A program made the position numbers and the translations under genes. A stretch of DNA of 64,000 nucleotides from Krasilnikovozyma curviuscula (lineage: Eukaryota; Basidiomycota; Tremellomycetes; Cystofilobasidiales; Mrakiaceae), in the NCBI GenBank assembly GCA_014825775.1, contig MVAQ01000096.1:1-64000 (forward strand). Direction: 5' to 3'. Of the stretch, positions 49,914 to 62,393 are shown piece after piece; the stretch's first letter is position 1, and every line of letters begins with the position of its first letter. The notes beneath the pieces were generated by a model, which saw only the letters and a list, made by a program, of their open reading frames with translations, searched no databases and was not told the DNA's origin.

Positions 49914-52900
49914 ATGGCTCAACAGTCCACTCCTCTCTACAGCCAGGGGTACTGTCCACCTGTCACCGCCGACCCAGAAACAAAGCCATCTATGGGTCGT
50001 TTCAGCAGCTACTTGGACGACATGGAAGAAGAAGAATCAGGCCGCAAACACATCAAGATGGATGAAGAGACCCATTTCGTTCCGATGTTCATCAGTCCTC
50101 TCCCTGTTGTGGCAGGCGTCCCTGTTTATTCTCAGCCTTGGGTCCCAGAGAAGTTCAGAGGAAGCGGCTGGCTAGCTCTTCTTTATGATTTGATTCGTCA
50201 GTGTCTTTCCATTACTTTATGCGATTTTGTTTTATTTCGCTGGCACCTGCTAACTCTCAGTGCTGATCGTCTGGCTTTCCTTTAGTCGTCGCCGTTCTAG
50301 CAGTAAGTGAAACAAACACCCACCCCTTGACAGAGATGACTCACACACGCTGATATCACTCCCTTTCCTCGATACCGACTCTCTTTCTTATTTGAACATC
50401 GAAAAGGTTTTTGGAGAAGGACATGAGATTGTCAACGGAGCTGCCCTTCTCAGCTACGTCTCATTCTTCGTCGTCAGTAAGTAGCACTGTCTCACAACAA
50501 CTGTTTTATCTCAGCGCACTGTCCGCTTCGTGCTGCATTTTCTGATCATATCACGTTCTATACATCTAGTCTGGTGGATTTGGGCCTCTCAAGGTGCGTT
50601 TTACCAGTCCTACGTGGTTAGAAATTCGAAGCTGTGTCCTGAAACGCGGCGACAATACCGAACCTTTCCATTCAATTGAAACTCAAAATAGTCTTCTACG
50701 ACGTCAGATACCAAACTGAAGACAACTATCACCGCTTTATGAAAATGGTTCAATTGTGTATCATTGGTCGGCACCCATTCCTTGCCCTTTTGAGATGATG
50801 GATTTGATACTGACAGCGCAGATGTGATGGTGTACAGGTTTCGTTGGCGCTGGTTGTCAAGGATGGAATCTCTCAATCTTGCTGGTTAAAGAATTCGTTG
50901 ATGGACAGCTGACGGTTTCTTCTGAAGCTGCAAAGGGATTGACTGCTCAAGAAGCTTTCAAAGTCGCTATTTTCGCTTTCGCTGGGACTAGATTTCTGGT
51001 GCGTTCACCGAACGCGACTTTGCTTTTGAACGTGGTCTTCAAGCTAACTCAGTGGGGTTTGAAGCTCGCTGTCCAATATTTAGTTGTTTACTGGCGTGGC
51101 AGAGTTGTCCAACGAGCTACTTCATCAATTATGATGGTTGGAATGGCTACGGCAACCTCTGGAGCGTGAGTCCCTCCCCAATCGGTCATCAAATCATTGA
51201 GGTTGATAATAAATGATCCTTTTTTTCAGATTGTGCTTTATTGCAGCGGCTATCAAGCCAGAAACCCACGCGCTCATTGCCGTCAAGATTGCTCTTCTCT
51301 ACTCAAGCATTCTCATCGAAGCTTTTGCTGAGTGGGGTATCCTTTTCCTCAAGAGCTATGTAAGCTGCACAAATTCTCTTCCCGGAGCTGAAACTAGTAC
51401 CTAAATTGTGCTGTCCTACACTATAAGGTGCGCCCACCATCCAACTTGCTCAACGAGAGACTTGCTTCTTTTACCTTGGTTGTTCTTGGAGAAGGAGTCA
51501 ACGCGATGCTCAGTAAGCCTGTACAGAATCTTATTGTCGCTATTACTATTAAACTCACTAGGTACATTGGCTTGAAGAATCCTTCGCTCTGGCCATCTCA
51601 GCTTTTGGAATCACTGACAACAGTACTTACGCCCAAGCCCTTTGCGCACTCCTCAGTGTCTACTTCCTATGGAGCTTCGTATTTTCCGGATTCAATGTTG
51701 AACAATTTGTAGGAAAACGAAGAAATGCGATATGGACTAGGTGAGTGTGTGTATCTAATTGTATGTATATCTTCCAACCTTGCCAAACTTGTGCCTTTTA
51801 TTGTGTAATTCAGTCTCCACCTCCCACTGCATCTCACGACTATGTTGTGGATCTGGGCAATCAGAAACAATATTACTGCTCTCTCTTACGCTTCTGCAAT
51901 CGATAACATCAACGGCCAAATCATCTTGGCGACCGAAGCAATCTCCAATGGCACCTATCCACCTGCTGGCTTTGACGACTATGACTTCAGTATCAAGATT
52001 GAGCGTCTCAACCTTAATGTATCGTGGCCTGATGAAGTTGTTATCCTGAACTCGAGCTACAATAATCCTGACGATCGAAGTGAGCACATCCTTCTAAAGC
52101 TCTTCAACCTCGCCGCACCACTCACTTGCGCTAATTATTTTACTTGCAGCCGATCCATTCATCGTGGCATCGCAGTACATCATCAATGGATTCGTGGACG
52201 CAGCATCCGCCTTCTCAGTTGATACCGAAGCCCCCGAGATCAAAGATGCTATCGCAGAGATCTCTAGCTTCAACAACACTTACTTCGACGATGACACTGA
52301 GAGGAATACCACCGAGACAGAGTTTAGCGGAAAGTTCGATAACGTTGTACAGGTTTTGATCGTCTCGGCTTGTGAAGGGACTGAGTGGATGCTGCCTACT
52401 TCGGTGAGTGAACTTTTTTTTATCTTCATCTGGAGCATCGACATGGTCCATTTTTGAAAGTAACATCAAATGGGATTTCTTTTCTTAGGGAATCTTGCTC
52501 ATTTTGGTCGCTGTCATGAATTTTGTGCGGTATGAACCATCTCGATTCACATTATGGTGGCACGAAAGCATTTGCCTCGTCGTTGGCATAGCTCTCTCCT
52601 TCTTAGGCTTTTTGAACAGGTCCAGCCAAGGTTTGCTTGGAAGTAAAGGGTTTTTGCTTCTCAATGTGGGCATGCTTTTGCCTTTAGTCACCTTGGTCTG
52701 GCTAGGTGTTTGGATCCTCCAAGTCGTGAGTGTGACTTAAAAAGCTTGCTGTCGCTTCCCTCATTGACTCACATCCTTGTTTACTCATTCCGAAGATTAT
52801 TCCTGTTATTCGCCGTAAGAGAGCTGGTAAACTTCTGATTTTGAAGGCCAGCAATACAGAGAAGAAGCTTGTACGTTGACTACCATTGATTCAGAATTGA

Positions 52901-52949
52901 GACGTAAAGTTGACTTTGCTTTCTGCAGTCGGCTTCTTCGTCCTATTAA
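49914..52949 (+). CDS. LtrA-family (low temperature requirement A) multi-pass membrane protein
   Basis: Polytopic membrane protein of the LtrA family, first known in bacteria and common in fungi; its function is not established. The ATG at 49914 (MAQQSTPLYSQGYCPP) is followed by about 80 hydrophilic residues, then PWVPEKFRGSGWLALLYDLI (start of the family domain), FVVIWWIWASQVFYDVRYQTEDN (the family core with aromatic residues and Arg-Tyr), several more helices, LNERLASFTLVVLGEG, which is the family's conserved ERxxxFTxxxLGE motif, and a C-terminal half with FLLLNVGMLLPLVTLVWLG. It ends in a basic tail, IRRKRAGKLLI, and KKLSASSSY at the TAA 52947-52949. One exon (50286-50302) is 17 nt. Ten or more introns. 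Position in plasma or internal membrane is unknown. Confidence 0.85.
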
Positions 52950-53765
52950 CAACTAAAGCTATTCCAATTCCTAGCTTGATATCTGTTCATCAGGAAGACG
53001 GATGGGGTGTTTTAGTCTATTTCGAAAAAATGGCTGCTGCCGGGCAACGGTGATTTATGCAAAATGTCTTCCTCTTACTCGTTTCTTTATTGTGATGAAG
53101 TGACACCTTTTCTTGCTGATCAAACACTCATGTAGCACTTTACGAAACCTTCTTTGATGGTTTCCATTAGCAACAGCTCGAAGAAGACACTGACTCTGTA
53201 AGGCTGACACCGTGTCTGATCATCCTTGTCTCTTTTACCCGAGTCGAGATCCGCACCTACCACGTTTCTGGAAAGGAAAAATTTATCTACTCTTAGGCGG
53301 AAGACAGCGTGTTTATAATTGCTAAACGACCTGTGCTCTTGTGCCCGCTATTAGGGGCATGCCGTAGCGAGGCGAGGGAGTCCGGGAGACGTGAGACAAG
53401 GGACCACTTTAGCACGCAGATCTGCCGGCGGGCGTATAATGTCATTCCTCTCCCAATTACCTAAATGCCAGCTCTTGACCATGTTTCTATCCTTCTGAAG
53501 TTAAATAGATTGGTTAAATGTCCAGACAGGGTGTGAAAGCTGAGAAGTCCAGCCCGAATACCCTCATTGTGTGTCCACTTCAAGATTTCGATCAAGTGAT
53601 CGGTAACCGAACTGGGTGCCACCCTCGAAATATCTAAAAATATTGTCTAGCTCCTCCGTCTAAACTTCTCTCGAAGATTGGCCACATAATTTCCCTCTGC
53701 TTCAACCTCAACCACAACCTCAACGGCCTGTTCCTGTCTGTGGAGCTATCTCCCCCCTCGCAACG
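52950..53765. promoter_or_regulatory. Upstream region of glutaredoxin-like gene 2
   Basis: About 800 bp between two plus-strand genes: 3' UTR of the LtrA gene, then the promoter. No ORF of note and no TATA box near the start. The last 100 bases are pyrimidine-rich. Confidence 0.45.
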
Positions 53766-55322
53766 ATGGCTAGTCCAGTTCCATCTCCTTCAGCGTTCTT
53801 CCCTCCGACGCCAAAGTCGCATGTTTACCAGTATGGCCTCCCAATGACGCCTCCTCAGACGCCAGAGTGGTCAGAAAAAGATCGCTCCAGTGAGAATGTG
53901 GACAAACCTGCAGAGCGTCCAGCTGGTCTGGAAAGTCCACTGATTTTACATACCGAGGATGACTCTGAATCTCACCAGAGGCCTAGCTGGAAACGCTTTA
54001 GAAGGTCTCTTTCGATGATTTCGGTGGAGAGTCTTGGTATTACTGGAATTTCCAACAGCCCAAAGGAGGAATCGATTCCACTGTGGAACAGCAGCTATAC
54101 AACACCCAGTCCATCTGTATCTGTGAGTTCCGTTTCGCTCATCTCTCTAGCTTATCAGCGATCTGCCAGCCACCGTCGGCGACCCGCAAAACGTGTACCG
54201 TGTGCTAGGCTTAGATTAAATTTCACAATTTGAGTGGATGATCGTAACGCTGACTTGCTCCGTTCATTGTTTCTCAGCTATCAAAGGATCATCATGATGC
54301 TCGATCAAAGAGCACGGTAGATACCGTCAAACTTAGCCTCCTCAAGTTCAGAATCTCTAAGTACTACAGCGCGGTGGTGTGGGCGACTGGTTTCTTGTTC
54401 CTGTGTATTCTGTAAGTTATCTTTTCCTTTAATACATTTACTTTCATGTAAAGAGTCTGAGCCTCGTGCTTAATTTCCCCTTTTGCAGCTTTTGGTTCAC
54501 CTTTCTCAGAGTTGCGCCATCGAGCGGCAACCCCGCCGATGGAATGATTGCGTTCAAGGGGATAAAACAACGACCAACTTCTCTTCCCTTTATTCACAAA
54601 CGAGATCCTTCTCAATCCCTCCAACAAAAATCCACCCCTTTCGAATGGTCTAGTCACGAACAGGAACGCACCGCCGTCCTGTCGTTCCTCCTCTACTCGA
54701 CCGAACATCTTCCTGTCGACTACTTCCTCGCCGAATCAAACCACGTCAACCCAGAGTACATTCTCGATGTCGACCTGTCCAGCCCACAATTGCCAAGTCA
54801 TCTCGAAGAGCTCAAAAGGGACCTATTCAGAGATCACCCTGTTGTGCTGTTATACAATGAGCTTACCTCAACGAGTAAGAAAATGATCTCTACCTTGAAG
54901 GATATGAAGACGCTGGAGGGCTATACACCAGTGGATATCGATGCTAGGCGTAAGTGCCTATCCCTCACCAATCGGCAGTCTTTTCACACATCCTAACGTC
55001 GGTAATTTTTCTGCTTGTAACTTTCATGTAGCTGATGGAGAATCAATGGTGATGCTTCTGAAACACATTCTCGAGATCGACTCTCTCCCTGTCCTCCTTG
55101 TGAACGGGATGGTCCTCCCGAACGCAGCAGCTAAGTTACAAGAGTAAGCCTCTTCATTCGCATCTAATACTCAGTCAAATCCTCTGACACCTCTTCACTC
55201 TGATACTTCCTTCTAGAATGGTTGCCAATGAAACCCTCAAGCCTTTTTTGGTCGATGCGGGCGTCAAATTCCCAACTCCTCGTAACAAGAAGAAAATCAA
55301 CTTCCAACCCAAAAACATCTGA
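53766..55322 (+). CDS. Membrane-anchored glutaredoxin-fold protein without active-site cysteine (2)
   Basis: Five exons (53766-54122, 54278-54411, 54489-54949, 55032-55143, 55217-55322) give 389 residues, close to the 383 of the related gene at 44686. Order: Pro/Ser-rich cytosolic N-terminus with TPPQTPEW and phosphosite-like patches, one membrane helix (AVVWATGFLFLCILFWFTFL, about residues 153-172), a luminal region of about 120 residues (RTAVLSFLLYSTEHLPVDYF), then the glutaredoxin-like domain: HPVVLLYNELTSTSKKM, LEGYTPVDIDARPDGESM, DSLPVLLVNGMVLP. Against a normal enzyme the CPYS site reads TSTS, while the cis-Pro (LPVLLVNG) and the D-x-R-PDG stretch remain. A basic C-tail (PRNKKKINFQPKNI) ends the protein. 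Catalysis by thiol exchange is not expected. Confidence 0.85.
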
Positions 55323-55682
55323 TTTAAAAGGCGGTCCTCCTTATCTGGATATCAGCGCCGCATCCTTCTCCCGTTTCAAACGAACAAATACATCTAGAAA
55401 GAGTCTGGTGGATCACTAGAGATCTCCATTCATCCTACATTGAAGGCAATTGTTAGAGAGCTGCTGAAAATAAACCGTAATTGTTGTGCCATAGAACCAG
55501 TCGTGACAACATCATGTTTCCTGCTTATATCTATTCTTCTTCTCGCTAGCTATATATATAGACATTTCCCCTTATACAACGTGTTCTTTTTACAATGATA
55601 TCAGAACTGAGCGTCGTCACGGGTTCCGAGGATGGTTGTAGATCAAATAAGAGGGATTTATCTTCATTATGCATGTCAGTGA
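55323..55682. other. Convergent 3' intergenic region
   Basis: Between the stops of glutaredoxin-like gene 2 and the coiled-coil hypothetical gene. AT-rich with TATATATA near 55550; no gene recognised. Confidence 0.45.
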
Positions 55683-57183
55683 CTAGCTAGGGTCAGGATG
55701 TCGACGAGAAGGCGAGTGTTGTGGGAGGGGTTTGATTGAGTGCTGGGACAAAGACTTTTCAGCTATCCTTCTCACTTGCGCGACTGAGAAGAAAGGAAAC
55801 TTACATTTTCCAGAACGGTTGATATCAGAGGTAGCGGAGGTGCAGGTAAAGGATCTCTGAGAAAGCTGGATATCGAGGGTAGGGTGAGAGTACGAGAATT
55901 AGCAGTGGGATGGGCATGCTGGGGTAGTTGAGGAAAGGATGGAGAGGACGTTGGAAGGAAAGAGGGTGACGTCGGCGTGAGTGGCGAGTGGTGAGGATAC
56001 CGCTGAAGATAAGAAGGTAGTGAGTGCATCGGCGGTTGGTAAGGTTGAGGAGGTGGCGGTTGAAAATAATAAGATGATGGTCCGGCGATGCTGACTCCAA
56101 GCCCTCGATTCCGATCGCCATCCCGACTCGGAGCTTCCGCCAGCACTGCTTCCATACCTCTGTGTTGGTTGTCATCACTCTCAGAGCGATGAAGCGCCGC
56201 ATTGTACGTCAAGACTTCGATAACCTTGCTCTGTCGCTCATGACTTCTGGACAAGTCGGCGAATGCGCTCTCAAGCAATGCCAGCCGTTGATCCGTAGAC
56301 GCGACTTGAGTTTCAACAGCTGTTACACGAGTCTCAATGCCTGGAACACTCAGGTGAGGAGACCGTGAAGAAGATGATAAAGGGCTTGAGTGAAGCGGTG
56401 GCTGGACCACCGGCGTTGACGGAAGTCGCGACGAGGCTGGTGCTGGGAAGCGAGGTTGAGACGATGAAGTTGGGGACATGACGGTGTGTAGTATGTAAGG
56501 AGAATAACGCGCTGGAGAACTTCGGTTACTCGGTGCTGGTGTTGGAGGTGTCATTTATTCATCAACAGCCGAGGAAAAGAAAGCAGTTTCATCAGCAAAC
56601 AATATCTATACACTTCGGGACCCAGGAATAACCCACCTTTACTACTCGGAGAAGCTTGAGCATTATGCTCGACGTGACTGATGCCTTTATGCATCAGGTG
56701 TCGGTAGCTGAGCGGTTGTGTAGCAGTAGCAAGTGAGGTCTCAGGAAACGATGGGCTGCGATAAAAACCAGCTAACGAAGTTGATCTTGACCCTTCAAAT
56801 CTCGAGCTTAGTGCTGCAGGAGGCGTCTTTTTGAAAGCATCTCGTCTGCTCGAAGTCGGAGATGCTCCGAATAGCAAGGTACTAGGGCTTGCACTGGATT
56901 CTAGATGAGCATTGGATCGTGACCGCTGGTGTAGCTCTGCCGAGGTCGAGATAGACGTTGCGGTGTTGCGTGGGATAGGTGATGAATACGACCGTTGTCT
57001 TTTCTTTGAGGGAGGTGTGCTAGGAATCTCATTTGGAGCCAATGCTGGAAGCTTTGTCTGTCGAGCTGCGGTTTGTGGATTAGGTTCTTCTACATTTTCT
57101 GGCTCTTCCAGCACCACCTGCATAACCTTTCTCTTGAGAATTCTCAGCTCTATCATATCCAAAACATAATAACTCTTCAGCAT
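55683..57183 (-). CDS. Hypothetical Ser/Pro-rich protein with a short coiled coil
   Basis: Not recognised. The ATG at 57183 (MLKSYYVLDMIELRILKRKV) begins exon 1 (57183-56637); exon 2 is 56535-55805 and a last exon 55742-55683 ends HPDPS, giving 445 residues. If the last intron is retained the protein stops at 55772 instead. The N-terminal 25 residues are hydrophobic and ordered, followed by a basic Ser-rich region (PSKKRQRSYSSPIPR, possible nuclear signal). A heptad-like segment (ETRVTAVETQVASTDQRLAL and on to VIEVLTYNAAL, about residues 240-285) predicts one coiled coil. The C-part is Pro/Gln/Tyr-rich (YFQPPPPQPYQPP), as in activation or scaffold regions. A nuclear protein is the best guess. 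Confidence 0.65.
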
Positions 57184-59255
57184 GATGGAACAGTGTCAAA
57201 CGAGGCAGCAAAAAGAATGGAGAAAACGACGAAACTGGGGTCCTGAATTGCTGACGCGCGAGCGATTAAGGCAGAGCAATGGTCGCTCGAAGTTCACACC
57301 AACGAGCTAATTCCAGCCAGAACACAAGCGAAGGAAAATTATTGAGTGATTAAGAGAGGTTCTCAAACACATAACTGCCTTTCTCGTCTATGCAACCTCG
57401 TCTCTCCTCACGCCAGAACAGCAACCACTTTCCAAATTCTAGCCACTGACAGGGGATGGTCAAAGGACTCACCAGCCAATTCCGTCCGAATTGGTGCCCT
57501 TTTCCCGAGGGACGTCACAGACCAAATCTGGGAAGAGCTCTGAAAAGCAGAGGAGATTTGGTAAAAGTGGTTGGTTGCTGCTCAATTGAGTTTGCGATTT
57601 AGAAACGAATTGGAACCTGATCGTGGCGGGTTTTGGCCTCGACAAAGGCCCCTAAAATGCAAGACGAAGTTACCCGATCAGATGTACTGCGAAAATAGAC
57701 GTTTCAAACACGATTTGAGTTACCGTTATGTTTCCTAAACGAAGAAGACCATTGCCTAATCATCAAATTCGGTAACGAGTTCTCTAGCCAAAGCATTTTC
57801 ATTGTGTAACAGAGAACGCACCACTTGAAGTACCTCGTGTAGAAAAGAGCACAGAAGAAGAATCCTACGAGAAGGAGACGACTGCCACTGCGCAATCAAG
57901 CCTGTTTAAGATGTCCACACCTCGCTAACCTCAACAAAGCGCCATTGGGATGGTCCCCACAGGCGGTAATTATATTGAGAGAGCTAGATACACACAAGAC
58001 TATGAAGAGAAAAAAACTGCCGTTAGTTGATCGATTAGCAAGACCAACTGAATGTAGAGTAATCGTTACCCAGGAATGCAAACGCTTAGAGACACCGGGA
58101 AGTAATACCCAGTTAAACGCTGAAATCCAGGTATCCGATGTATAGAAGTCTGTTTACCAGTTTAGTCGAGGATGTATTAGGTGTGACATATTCCCAAGTA
58201 CCTGTGTCGAAAGCAGGCCGAAACCTCTGTCTGTTGCGTAAACTGCCTTCTGCCCTTCACAAACAGAAAAGCACCAAGCTTTACATTCTGCTCTTAGCGG
58301 CGAGTTGAAACTCTCAAGAAGGAGGTTCTGGAGAAGCGAGCTAGCAACCTATGTTTCGTTCCTGGAATAGCAGCCGAGGATTTAAGGATTTTCCATAGCC
58401 AACCCTGCCAGTCGCAAACAGTAGCATCGCGTGGAAAGAGAAACATAAGGAAATTATAAGTTATACCAAAAGCCAGACGTAGTTTCTGAGCCCCTGGTCA
58501 ACTCACCCGAAGTTTAGATTTATTTCGCCAGCACGGGCCCCACAGCGAACGGATCAAGCCTCGAACACAAGAGGCATTTCAATGTGCGTTAGGAGGAGAA
58601 TATGCCTCTTGAGAGGATTACTGTACTAAAGCGGGCATTAGAAATCAAGTCTTGGTGGTTCTGCGAGGTACGAGACATCCTGGTGCAGCAGTAGAAGAAA
58701 CAAGTGGCAGGACAAAATTAGGGCTATTAGGAAAAGAGGCTACTTCAGCAACAGAAAAGAAGAATGATTATCATTACTTACCAGTAGTATATCATTATTG
58801 GAGAACTCTTGCTGTTTGCAAGGAAGGCGAATGAAAAAGCGCAGCTTACGATGTGTTTTTTTCACTGGATTTTCTCCGAATTTTCAAGTTTGCTTAAGCC
58901 AGTACAAAACTAAGACGTATGGAAATCGTTTCTATTTTTATCTCTACCGAATATTGGGGGGCGTCCTCGGGGTTTGAAATATCTCTGGCTGCGCCGCTAG
59001 GCTGCCAATCGTAGAGTCGGGCGTTTAAACCAATGGAAATGTCGATATCATAGCCGAATACCAAGGTTTCTTATGGTGGAGGATTTGTCTTTGCTCCAGC
59101 TTGCGCTCTTGGTATCTCTGACAGTCGCAGTCGCAAACTCACGAACAAGATGACCACAGTTGAATTGATGAGGTGCTTGCAGCAGCTCACCAGACTCAAG
59201 TCGACTGATTCAATGCTGGTGTAAAAATTGTTTTGAAGATGTCCAGTAACCGGGG
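57184..59255. other. 2.1-kb intergenic region
   Basis: Upstream of the coiled-coil hypothetical and downstream of the second Zn2Cys6 gene (both minus). Only short open frames (65 codons or fewer) without motifs; no tRNA or repeat recognised. It may contain promoter, 3' UTR or a non-coding transcript. Confidence 0.4.
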
Positions 59256-62200
59256 CTAATGATGCATCGAATGAGGAGAGATACGTTGCGGTGAGAACTG
59301 CTGAGGGCGATTGTGTGATGGAGGGGCAAGGTTATACTGAGAGATCTCTGGTTGAGCTTGCTGTAGCACCAGTTGCGAGCTGCTTTGAGCGGAAGTCTTG
59401 TGGGCAGTTGGTTGATAATACTGGAACGCGCCTTGAGATGGATTAGGCGTAACTTGCTGAGATGCCGGGAGTGACTGAGAGGACGAAGCGTACGGTGGTC
59501 CCCAATGCGGGGTGGAAAGATGTGGTGATACCGGGTGAGGATATACTACAGATGGTGACGCATGGAAGCCAATTGATGGGGAGGTGCTGGTGAATGCTGG
59601 ATTCGAAGGTGCCAGTGATGGTTGATTGGAAACTTGATGAGGGTGATGAGTATATTCTTGATGCTGCGTAGGCAGTCCAGCGGGCTGGTGGAAGGATGTA
59701 TGGAGCAGTTCTGCCAGAGACAACCTCCGAAACTCAGGTACTGCGGGTAGCTCGGCTTGACGATCTCGTTCAAGTCGCTCCTCCCAAATAGTTTCGATCG
59801 TCTGGACACGGTGCGCGGTGTGAGAGTAGGCGAACCGCATCTCTCTTAGAGAATCAATGAAGTTTTTGATTTGGTCTTCTGTCCCATCAGTTTCAGCGAG
59901 CTGTACACCGGCTAAGAAGGTACTGACTGCAAGTGGAAGGAAATTAGATGAAAGGTCGGACTTTAATAACATCAAGGCTGATCACACCTACTTGAAGCAA
60001 TAGCAGCGTCAAACTGAAAGAAAGATGTTCCAAGTTGCTTCTCGATGATGCTAGAGGCCATCTTGGCCAAGTCAGCACACTTGTCTCTTACGAGAGGTAT
60101 CATCCGAGTATGAAGCGCGGTAGTAACCTCTGCAGTTGAAGTCGCTGTCTTTTCCAAGAGTGTGGTGTACACTTGATGATCTAAAGGAACGAGAGGACGT
60201 AGCAAGTCGTTTTCAGAAAAGAAACTGGTTAATAAAGCTTTACTAACGAATGCTTACAAACTGAGAATATGACTGCAAAATCCGATAATGCGTCAGATCT
60301 ACGATACAGTCAACCGTTTACAATGTATGACAAACTTACAAAGATGGTACGAGTCACAATACCTTTCCACATCCTCAGGAATCATGATGCCGACTGGCCC
60401 AATTTGTCTCGTATTATCCAAATCGACCCAGCACTTATCTAAGATCTCGAGTGCTGATATCAAATAATCCTCATTAACTTTGCCTCTGGTTCGGCGGTTG
60501 TGGAGCGCTTTGTGGATCAATCTCAGACCGGAGGAGATATTAGAGATCGGTGCCGTGTAGCTAGTAAAATTTTGGTAGTAAGGCGAGACATTGGAGAGAG
60601 CTTGGGGTACGGATCCATTAGGATGGAAGATCAAGATATCTTCATCGTCACTACATTCGTTCAACAAGCCTCATCAGTCACTAAATTGTGGCTGCTCCTG
60701 CCGCAACGAGAAGAACTCACAAGATAAATCGTCGTCCTGTCAGAGCTACAGTCATCGACTCGTGCGTGAAGCAATACCAATACACTCTTGTTCGAACGAG
60801 CAAACTCTCATTCTCGTGGGTAGCATATGCATCTATCTCTCCATTCCAATCCAAAGATAGCGGCGTGTTACTCGACAAGAGCAGGGCTGTGAAGGAAATT
60901 AGCGCAATCAGCCTGACGATGACTCAATCGCAAATTCAGCGAGATGGGTCCTACTTTGAGAGTATGCACACTCATACATAGATTGAATCTGAAGCGCTGG
61001 AAGAACATCTGCGGGAGTAAGGGAAAAAAAATCAGCTCTCGCGAAAACAAAGTTTTCTTCACGCGCTTGCAACTGGAGCCAACCTCAGAAAACGGAACCT
61101 ACCCGATGAGAGTGGCAAGATGAATAGCAGCACCCTGATCCCATCCCACGAAGGTTTCCTCATGATTCCCAAGGCATCGATTTCTGTAAACAGATAGCCC
61201 AGGACGGCGTTGCACTCCTCTCTAAACGCTTGGCGTTGACCTTCGTCGGGAGGGTCCATCATCTCACCGCCGTACACGTTGACTCCATACGCAAGAGCCC
61301 AGCAGTAAAAGACTCTTGATAAGCAAGTGCCCTGCCATTGAGAGGAGTATCAGTCATAAAGAGTGAGGAAGAACGCCAGAAGCTATGAGCACGGGCGGGT
61401 TGCAGAGGAATATGTAGGCAAGTAAGTAAGTGAGTACTTACAACTGGTCCCAGATCGCCGTTTACGAAGCGTTCCAGGAAATCAGCAGGATCCACGATGG
61501 GACCTAAAGAGGTCGAGATATAATGTGAGAACTAAAGGCGGGCGAATAGACGCAACAGACACTCACGCTGCAGATGGAGTCTTCTGTAGAACGGCGAGGC
61601 CAAGAACTCTCGAGTGATCGAAGGGAAAGGCCAATGATCATCCGCGGTGTACTCCTGTGAATGTCCTTCGAGCTGAGGTTGCCGGTGGATGAACCCGAGC
61701 GTTGATGAGCTGGAAGAGAGGTCTGCTGAAATGGCCGAAGCGCGAATGGGATTTTCGCCAGTCTCACTGGACGTAGTGCTGTGTTCATGACCTCCTCCAG
61801 AGGTAGAGGCATAGTTCTTTTCAAGTTCCTTGATGAGCTTTCCCTTCCTCAGGAGTTTGACTTTGCGAGCCGAAGAACCTTCGTCCCTGTCACGGACCAA
61901 AAGAGTCGGATAGTGTCGATACAACGTCAGGAAAAGAAAGAGAGATGTGGTAAGCAAAGAAAACATGAAAAGAGTACACTCACACGCAATTCATCCCTCT
62001 TTCTTCGCAGTTGGTGCACGAAACCTGAGAAGGCAGCAGTGCGCCGTCCTCGTCGGTCAAACCCAACTCTCTGTTTTTTGCTAGTATCTCTTCGACGAGA
62101 GCCTGACGCTCCCTGAGGTTACACTTTACCCTCCTGAGCCTGTCAGCCAGCCAGAGAGAAACAAAGAAGAAAGGCATCACCGAACAGAAAGCAGAAAATG

Positions 62201-62393
62201 GTCAGCGAATGAAGCGTCGTCATGGAAAAAGGGGGCGGCGAGAAGGTGCAACATGCACTACTCACTTGCAAGCCTGGCAAGCGCTGTTCTGAACCCTGCC
62301 AGTAGTAAAGGTTGGCTTCGACTTGGACTTTTGTCTTGGGTTCGATGAATCTCCAGGTGACGATGAGCTGCCTTTGGCACGTTGTTTGGGCAT
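59256..62393 (-). CDS. Zn2Cys6 fungal transcription factor with extended zinc-cluster loop
   Basis: Nuclear activator with fungal-specific middle homology region. The ATG at 62393 gives MPKQRAKGSSSSPG. The zinc cluster is ACQACK then LRRVKC after an intron, that is C-x2-C-x6-C, followed by a 34-residue loop (NLRERQALVEEILAKNRELG, then LTDEDGALLPSQVS) and CTNCEERGMNC (C-x2-C-x6-C). A typical loop between the two halves is about 5-16 residues. Next comes KVKLLRKGKLIKELEKNY, a basic linker helix, then the middle region (DDHWPFPSITREFLASPFYR, LSRVFYCWALAYGVNVYGGE, RKPSWDGIRVLLFILPL, with an expected helical pattern), and a Ser/Pro/Gln/His-rich C-terminus of about 150 residues ending SPHSMHH. About ten introns. 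Target genes unknown. Confidence 0.87.
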
